This document shows positions 59,965-64,000 of a stretch of 64,000 nt of DNA, piece by piece. This stretch comes from Enterococcus alishanensis. Lineage in GTDB: Bacteria > Bacillota > Bacilli > Lactobacillales > Enterococcaceae. The stretch lies in assembly GCF_019218635.1 (NCBI RefSeq), contig NZ_JAHUZB010000002.1, forward strand, positions 186,001 through 250,000. The letters are read 5' to 3'. The translations under genes were made by a program, and so were the position numbers. How positions within the stretch are numbered: position 1 is the first letter of the stretch; every line of letters begins with the position of its first letter. The notes below the pieces were generated by a model that worked only from the letters and a program-made list of their open reading frames with translations, had not been told where the DNA came from and did not search any database.

Positions 59965-60538
59965 ATTAAGTCAAGTTGAAGCTTTGCTTTTTGTTGTTGG
60001 TCAAGAAGGTATTGGCTTAGATGAGCTTTCATACAATTTAAAAATATCAACGGCTGAAACCTATCAGCTGATTGAATCGTTAACAGCAGCATATCAAGCA
60101 GATCCGAATCGAGCATTAACTGTTTTGGAGGTGGGCAGTCATTTTGTGTTAACCACCAAAAAAGAATGTGCGCCATTGTTAAAAACTTTTGCACGTTCTC
60201 CATTAGTGAACAAATTGAGCCAAGCAGCTTTAGAAACTTTATCTATTATTGCATACAAACAACCAATCAGTCGTGTACAGATTGATGAAATGCGAGGGGT
60301 TCAATCTAGTGGAGCAGTTCAAACTTTGGTATCAAGGCATTTAATTGAAGAAAAAGGTCGTGTGGAAGGGCCTGGTCGAGCGATTTTATATGGTACAAAT
60401 GAGCGTTTTATGGATTATTTCGGTTTAAAAGATTTAAGTGAATTGCCAGATGTTGAAAAAATGGAGGATGATTTATCTTCCGAAGAAGAAGTTCCACTGG
60501 ATTTGTTTTTTGACCGGTTAAAAGAGGAGAATATATAG
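59957..60538 (+). CDS. scpB: Segregation and condensation protein B
   Basis: ScpB dimers bind ScpA and regulate SMC loading. The 193-residue protein consists of two winged helices: LSQVEALLFVVGQEGIGLDELSYNLKIS, and then PLVNKLSQAALETLSIIAYKQPISRVQIDEMRGVQSSGAVQTLVSRHLIEEKGRVEGPGRAILYGTNERFMDYFGL. The C-terminus is acidic. It overlaps scpA and is followed at once by rluB. Confidence 0.96.
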   Translation: MNKLSQVEALLFVVGQEGIGLDELSYNLKISTAETYQLIESLTAAYQADPNRALTVLEVGSHFVLTTKKECAPLLKTFARSPLVNKLSQAALETLSIIAYKQPISRVQIDEMRGVQSSGAVQTLVSRHLIEEKGRVEGPGRAILYGTNERFMDYFGLKDLSELPDVEKMEDDLSSEEEVPLDLFFDRLKEENI

Positions 60539-61255
60539 ATGGAAAGATTACAAAAAGTAATTGCACACGCGGGAATTGCTTCTCGTAGAAAAGCCGAGGA
60601 AATTATTTCCAATGGCAGAGTTAAGGTCAATGGAGAAGTTATTACCGAGTTAGGCACAAAGGTTGGTAAAAAAGATGTGGTAGAAGTTGATGGTGTACCC
60701 ATCTACCAAGAAGAACCGGTTTATTATTTATTTTACAAACCGCGCGGCGTGATTTCTGCTGTCACAGATGATAAAAATCGTCGAGTAGTCACTGATTTTT
60801 TCCCAGAAGTGACTGAAAGAATTTATCCAGTGGGTCGTTTAGATTATGATACATCAGGAATTTTAATTTTAACCAATGATGGGGATTTTTCACAAAAATT
60901 AGCCCATCCTAAACATCAAATCGATAAAGTATATGTAGCAAAAGTTAAAGGTATAGCTGATCAAAAGAATCTATATCCTTTGACAAAAGGAATTGTGTTG
61001 GAAGGCAAAAAAACAGCACCCGCACGTTACGATATTATTTCAAGTGATAAAAAATCTGAGACGAGTATCGTAGAGCTGACTATTCATGAAGGGCGTAATC
61101 ATCAAGTGAAAAATATGTTACAAGCTGTTGGTCTACCTGTTCAAAAGCTAAAACGTGAAAAATATGGTGAACTTACATTAAAAGGTTTAAAACCAGGTGA
61201 GTATCGTCGCTTAAACGCAAAAGAAATCAAAAATTTGTTGCATCAAGCAAAATAA
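60539..61255 (+). CDS. rluB: Ribosomal large subunit pseudouridine synthase B (RluB/RsuA family)
   Basis: The 238-residue protein has an N-terminal S4 RNA-binding domain (MERLQKVIAHAGIASRRKAEEIISNGRVKVNGE) and the RsuA-type synthase core with catalytic VGRLDYDTSGILILTNDG (Asp102). YHxA-type and EGRNHQVKNMLQAVGLPVQKLKRE segments follow. By its place after scpB it corresponds to Bacillus RluB, which modifies 23S rRNA. GAGGAG lies upstream. Its start follows the scpB stop directly. Confidence 0.93.
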   Translation: MERLQKVIAHAGIASRRKAEEIISNGRVKVNGEVITELGTKVGKKDVVEVDGVPIYQEEPVYYLFYKPRGVISAVTDDKNRRVVTDFFPEVTERIYPVGRLDYDTSGILILTNDGDFSQKLAHPKHQIDKVYVAKVKGIADQKNLYPLTKGIVLEGKKTAPARYDIISSDKKSETSIVELTIHEGRNHQVKNMLQAVGLPVQKLKREKYGELTLKGLKPGEYRRLNAKEIKNLLHQAK

Positions 61256-61273
61256 AAACTTTTTACTTGTATT

Positions 61274-61302
61274 TTGTTAGTGTTGTGCTATATTTGTATT
61301 GT
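61274..61302 (+). promoter_or_regulatory. ribU promoter
   Basis: TTGTTA (61274-61279), 17 bases, TATTGT (61297-61302), just upstream of the FMN aptamer. Confidence 0.6.
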
Positions 61303-61318
61303 AAATAAAAATAATTTT

Positions 61319-61440
61319 AAGGTTCGTCTTCAGGGGCAGGGTGAAAATCCCGACCGGTGGTAATAGTCCACGAACTGCGTTTACGCAGCCGAATCGGTGT
61401 AAATCCGATACCGACAGTACAGTCTGGATAAAGAAGATAG
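61319..61440 (+). ncRNA. FMN riboswitch (RFN element)
   Basis: The conserved RFN blocks are all present in order: TTCGTCTTCAGGGGCAGGGT, GAAAATCCCGACCGGTGGT, AATAGTCCACGA, a variable hairpin (CTGCGTTTACGCAG), then GAATCGGTGTAAATCCGAT, ACCGACAGTACAGTCTGGAT and AAAGAAGA closing P1 with TCTTC. With FMN bound, the terminator at 61467 should form and shut off ribU, the riboflavin importer gene. Confidence 0.97.
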
Positions 61441-61466
61441 GGCTTATTTGAGTGTGAAATTCAAGT

Positions 61467-61503
61467 AACTCTATGCTTTTTTCTGAAGCATAGAGTTTTT
61501 TTG
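61467..61503 (+). terminator. Riboswitch-controlled terminator before ribU
   Basis: AACTCTATGCTT (61467-61478) and AAGCATAGAGTT (61486-61497) form a 12-bp stem followed by T. This is the expression platform of the FMN riboswitch. Confidence 0.9.
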
Positions 61504-61560
61504 TACTTTCAAATTCGAGTGGTTCGTTGAAGATGATTCCTGAATCTTGGAGGATGTCAA

Positions 61561-62157
61561 ATGAAGAACTTAAAGTTACAAAAGATGACAGCAGTAGCAG
61601 TAGCAGGAGCAATGGGATTGATTTTGCAATTTATCGCTTTTCCCTTAATTCCAATTTTCCCCTTTTTAAAGTTGGATTTTAGTGATATTCCTATTTTAAT
61701 TAATATGTTCTTATTTGGACCAATTACTGGGATTGCGACAGCGTTAATCAGATCGTTGCTGCATTTAACTATGACTGGCTTTTCCTTTGATAATATGATT
61801 GGAGATTTTGCTAGTTTCTTTGCCACTACTATTTATACGTTACCAATTTTTGCATTATATAATAAAAATAAATTTAGTCGAAAATTTTCTGGTTTAGCTT
61901 TAGGGATTTTGGCGATGACTTTATTCATGAGCGTGGCTAACTATTTTGTTATCACACCACTTTATTTAAAAGCATTTGGCTTATCAGCTGGACAAATGTT
62001 AGGTATGAGTTTAGGTCGTTACGTATTGGTGGGTATTGTGCCATTTAATATTTTAAAAGGTATCATTGTCAGCAGCGCTTTTGTAATACTTCATGCGAAA
62101 CTATTACCATGGTTAAGTAAGAAGAGTTTTAGTAGCCATTCCCATCACTCTATTTAA
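61561..62157 (+). CDS. ribU: Riboflavin ECF transporter S component RibU
   Basis: RibU binds riboflavin in the membrane and works with the shared ECF energising module (not in this window). The 198-residue protein has five to six membrane segments. The N-terminal MTAVAVAGAMGLILQFIAFPLIPIFPFLKLDFSDIPILINMFLFGPITGI block is typical of RibU, with the DFSDIP riboflavin-site region. GGAGG lies 8 bases before the ATG. The FMN riboswitch directly upstream confirms the substrate. A basic, His-rich tail (SHSHHSI) ends the chain. Confidence 0.96.
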   Translation: MKNLKLQKMTAVAVAGAMGLILQFIAFPLIPIFPFLKLDFSDIPILINMFLFGPITGIATALIRSLLHLTMTGFSFDNMIGDFASFFATTIYTLPIFALYNKNKFSRKFSGLALGILAMTLFMSVANYFVITPLYLKAFGLSAGQMLGMSLGRYVLVGIVPFNILKGIIVSSAFVILHAKLLPWLSKKSFSSHSHHSI

Positions 62158-62163
62158 ATAAAA

Positions 62164-62195
62164 GGACTAGCCATGATATTTTGGCTAGTCCATTT
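62164..62195. terminator. Convergent terminator between ribU and fer
   Basis: GGACTAGCCA (62164-62173) and TGGCTAGTCC (62182-62191) form a perfect 10-bp stem, with ATTTTTG on the plus side and TTTTATTT on the minus side. Confidence 0.9.
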
Positions 62196-62200
62196 TTGTG

Positions 62201-62413
62201 TTATAGTGAATCGTAAGAAATCGCGTAAGCTGGGCATCTTTTTGCTGCTAGCCGAACGTCTTTTTGCGATTTTTCAGGAATAAATTGTTGTCGGGCTTTT
62301 TCTTCACCAGAAAAAATGATGATTCCATCATCACGATAGTCAAAAACTTCTGGTGCAATCGTTTGACAGAGTCCGCAAGCAATGCAGCGCTCTGGAAATA
62401 TTTCTGCTTTCAT
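62201..62413 (-). CDS. fer: Ferredoxin ([4Fe-4S], single cluster)
   Basis: The 70-residue electron carrier has one cluster site: Cys10, Cys13 and Cys16 in ERCIACGLCQTIAPEVF, and Cys60 in AKRCPAYAI. A second cluster motif is absent. This is the Bacillus Fer type. AGGTGAAAA precedes the ATG. It is divergent from the ypbB-recQ pair, which is the same neighbourhood as in B. subtilis. The redox partner is not evident. Confidence 0.93.
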   Translation of the reverse strand: MKAEIFPERCIACGLCQTIAPEVFDYRDDGIIIFSGEEKARQQFIPEKSQKDVRLAAKRCPAYAISYDSL

Positions 62414-62436
62414 TTTTCACCTCAAGGAGTATCTAT

Positions 62437-63435
62437 ATGACTTTGTTTATTTTAACGTTATTTCGTTCAGGCCACAAGTTAAGAGTATCTAGCATTTATC
62501 ATTTATTGACTGGGAAAAGAACTAGTTCGGTCCTTATTTTCGGGTACTTTCATCAAATTTTAGTTTTTTTAGGTAGTTTGCCTTCACTAGAGAAAGCGGT
62601 ATTTAATCAAGTAATCAAAAAATTATTGCAACTTAATTATATTGAAATGAATGATGAGTTTGGAAAAATAACTGATCTAGGACAGCAAGCTTTAACTGAA
62701 GTAGTCCAATTAAAACAGTTGACACAATTAGATGGTTTTAGATTTGGGCGGATGCGAATAGAGATGTGGCGGCTCATATTATTTGCGGTTCAAGTTATTA
62801 GCTTTATCAGTGTTCGTCAAAAAAAATATACGCCAATTGAACAAAGACCCGAAGCAGTCTATCAGTTAAAAAAATGGCTGAAAAATGCAGACAGTAATTT
62901 AATCGGACTATTGCTGGCTGAACTAGAGAAAATCTTTTCACAAATGCCCCAGAACCAAGCTGATTTTCTAGCGAATCAATTAAGTGGCTATCATCAGGAT
63001 GGGAAAGTAGCTTTTCAGCTATTAGCTGAGGAGTGGCAAAGTGAACCATGGAATGTACTTTTCCAACAACAATGTATTGATTCTTTTCTTGAAAAAGTAA
63101 TTCCAAATAGCCAGATTGATTTATTAATAAGTGATTTTTCACAACAAAATTGCAATCAAAGTATGTTGCAAACTAGAGATTTATTTTTAGCTGATTTGAA
63201 TGAAACTGAAATCTTACAACAAAGAAGTATTAAAACTGGAACCTATTATGATCATATTATCGAGTGGGCAATTAGTGATGAAAATTTTCCATTCGAAAAA
63301 TTTACTTTACTTGATTTTAAAGAGTCTAAAAATTTCGAGGAAGTAATTGATTTAAGTTATAAAAATTATCAGGAGAATTATTTGAATTTTCGTTTATCGC
63401 AAATAAAAAATTTGAGGGATTGCCAATGGAATTAA
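62437..63435 (+). CDS. YpbB-like helix-turn-helix domain protein
   Basis: The 332-residue soluble protein begins MTLFILTLFRSGHKLRVSSIYHLLTGKRTSSVLIFGYFHQILVFLGSLP. It resembles Bacillus YpbB, whose gene also lies between fer (divergent) and recQ/recS. The start at 62437 has AAGGAG 7 bases upstream; longer frames run into fer. It overlaps recQ by 10 bases, so the two are translationally coupled. The role is unknown, but the constant link to RecQ suggests DNA repair. Helix-turn-helix content is a family attribution I cannot verify here. Confidence 0.78.
   Translation: MTLFILTLFRSGHKLRVSSIYHLLTGKRTSSVLIFGYFHQILVFLGSLPSLEKAVFNQVIKKLLQLNYIEMNDEFGKITDLGQQALTEVVQLKQLTQLDGFRFGRMRIEMWRLILFAVQVISFISVRQKKYTPIEQRPEAVYQLKKWLKNADSNLIGLLLAELEKIFSQMPQNQADFLANQLSGYHQDGKVAFQLLAEEWQSEPWNVLFQQQCIDSFLEKVIPNSQIDLLISDFSQQNCNQSMLQTRDLFLADLNETEILQQRSIKTGTYYDHIIEWAISDENFPFEKFTLLDFKESKNFEEVIDLSYKNYQENYLNFRLSQIKNLRDCQWN
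62449..62477 (-). promoter_or_regulatory. fer promoter inside the 5' end of the divergent ypbB-like gene
   Basis: On the minus strand TTGTGG (62472-62477), 17 bases, TAAAAT (62449-62454). Confidence 0.6.
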
Positions 63436-64000
63436 AAAAGGCTCTAGAACAGTATTTTGGTTATTCTGAGTTTCGTCCAGGACAAGCTGAGATTATTTCG
63501 ACTGTTTTAAAAGGGGAACCGGTCTTAGGTATGTTGCCGACTGGTACAGGGAAATCTCTATGTTATCAATTAGCCGGTTATTTATTACCTGGGACAGTAA
63601 TTATTATTTCGCCCTTGATTTCATTAATGGAAGATCAAGTCAATCAGTTACAGCAACTTGGAGAAAAACGCGTGATCGCTTTGAATAGTGTTCTTTCTTA
63701 CAGTGAAAAAGATTATGTCCTTAAAAATATGAAAAAGTATAAGTTCATTTTTATGAGTCCTGAGATGTTTTTACAAGAAAAAATAATGGCACAACTAAAA
63801 ACAAGTAATATTTCACTCGTAGTGGTCGATGAAGCCCACTGCATTTCACAATGGGGGATTGACTTTCGACCAGAATATCTAAAGCTGTCTGCAGGAATTC
63901 ATCAATTACCCCAACCGCGAATCATGGCTTTAACAGCAACAGCGACCCCAAATGTACGAGAAGATATCAAACACTTATTGTTTCATCATCAAGTAAAAAG
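63426..64000 (+). CDS. recQ: ATP-dependent DNA helicase RecQ, N-terminal part (3' end outside window)
   Basis: The frame starts at an ATG inside the end of the ypbB-like gene and is still open at the right edge after 191 codons. The sequence reads MELKKALEQYFGYSEFRPGQAEII, then Walker A MLPTGTGKSLCYQLAG (motif I), IIISPLISLMEDQV (Ia), VVVDEAHCISQWGIDFRP (motif II with the RecQ-specific aromatic-rich loop) and MALTATATPNVREDI (III). This is a clear superfamily 2 RecQ helicase, which unwinds DNA 3'-5' in recombinational repair. RQC and HRDC domains would lie beyond the window. Confidence 0.95.
   Translation, partial: MELKKALEQYFGYSEFRPGQAEIISTVLKGEPVLGMLPTGTGKSLCYQLAGYLLPGTVIIISPLISLMEDQVNQLQQLGEKRVIALNSVLSYSEKDYVLKNMKKYKFIFMSPEMFLQEKIMAQLKTSNISLVVVDEAHCISQWGIDFRPEYLKLSAGIHQLPQPRIMALTATATPNVREDIKHLLFHHQVK

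Noticed and set aside
62807-63142. 111-codon frame antisense to the ypbB-like gene
   Set aside because: No ribosome binding site or recognisable sequence, and the opposite strand holds a conserved operon gene coupled to recQ.

Overview
The window reads as a stretch of core chromosome from a low-GC Gram-positive bacterium of the Lactobacillales, most likely Enterococcus or a close relative (Enterococcaceae). This rests on A/T-rich codon use, AGGAGG-type ribosome binding sites, a PolC-type replicase, class II GalT, an Eep-like RseP, a T-box, an FMN riboswitch and CIRCE operators. The gene blocks rpsB-tsf-pyrH-frr, uppS-cdsA-rseP-polC, rimP-nusA-ylxR-ylxQ-infB-rbfA, hrcA-grpE-dnaK-dnaJ and dnaG-rpoD are all in their usual Firmicutes order. 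The species is an inference from protein resemblance; no 16S gene is present.

Layout: 1-1330 holds the end of a ROK glucokinase gene, a Cys-less rhodanese-like membrane protein, a DUF488 protein and a small convergent DUF3042 gene. 1400-4950 is a galE-galT-galR operon with a large palindrome across its promoter. 5066-7726 is tsaB, two RimI-like acetyltransferase genes and tsaD (t6A tRNA modification and protein N-acetylation). 7855-12017 carries argF with a candidate ARG box, a T-box leader with argS, and a BMP-family lipoprotein gene. 12102-17329 (minus strand) is a complete 2-aminoethylphosphonate uptake and degradation operon (ABC ATPase, fused permease, binding lipoprotein, PhnW, PhnX). 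argR follows on the same strand.

18070-40069 is a long plus-strand housekeeping series: S2, EF-Ts, UMP kinase and ribosome recycling; undecaprenyl-PP and CDP-diacylglycerol synthesis; RseP; DNA polymerase III PolC; the nusA-infB operon; a Na+/H+ antiporter; TruB/RibF; and a DMT exporter. 40150-46231 is hemW and the HrcA-controlled heat-shock operon. Two CIRCE elements flank the hrcA promoter, and the first overlaps the 3' end of hemW. 46334-51513 holds a pRiA4b-ORF3-like protein, mprF with an alpha/beta hydrolase (minus strand), and a lysozyme-like protein.

51523-64000 holds dnaG-rpoD, a probable MapZ-type division protein, cvfB, fur behind a perfect PerR box, xerD-ribT-scpA-scpB-rluB, an FMN riboswitch with ribU, a ferredoxin gene, a ypbB-like gene and the start of recQ.

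No tRNA, rRNA, insertion sequence, prophage, CRISPR array or plasmid-like segment was recognised. The interest lies mainly in cis-regulation: leader terminators, dual-use palindromes, a riboswitch, a T-box and r-protein leaders. The phosphonate operon and several poorly characterised proteins add to it. I see no convincing evidence of a wholly new multigene system.
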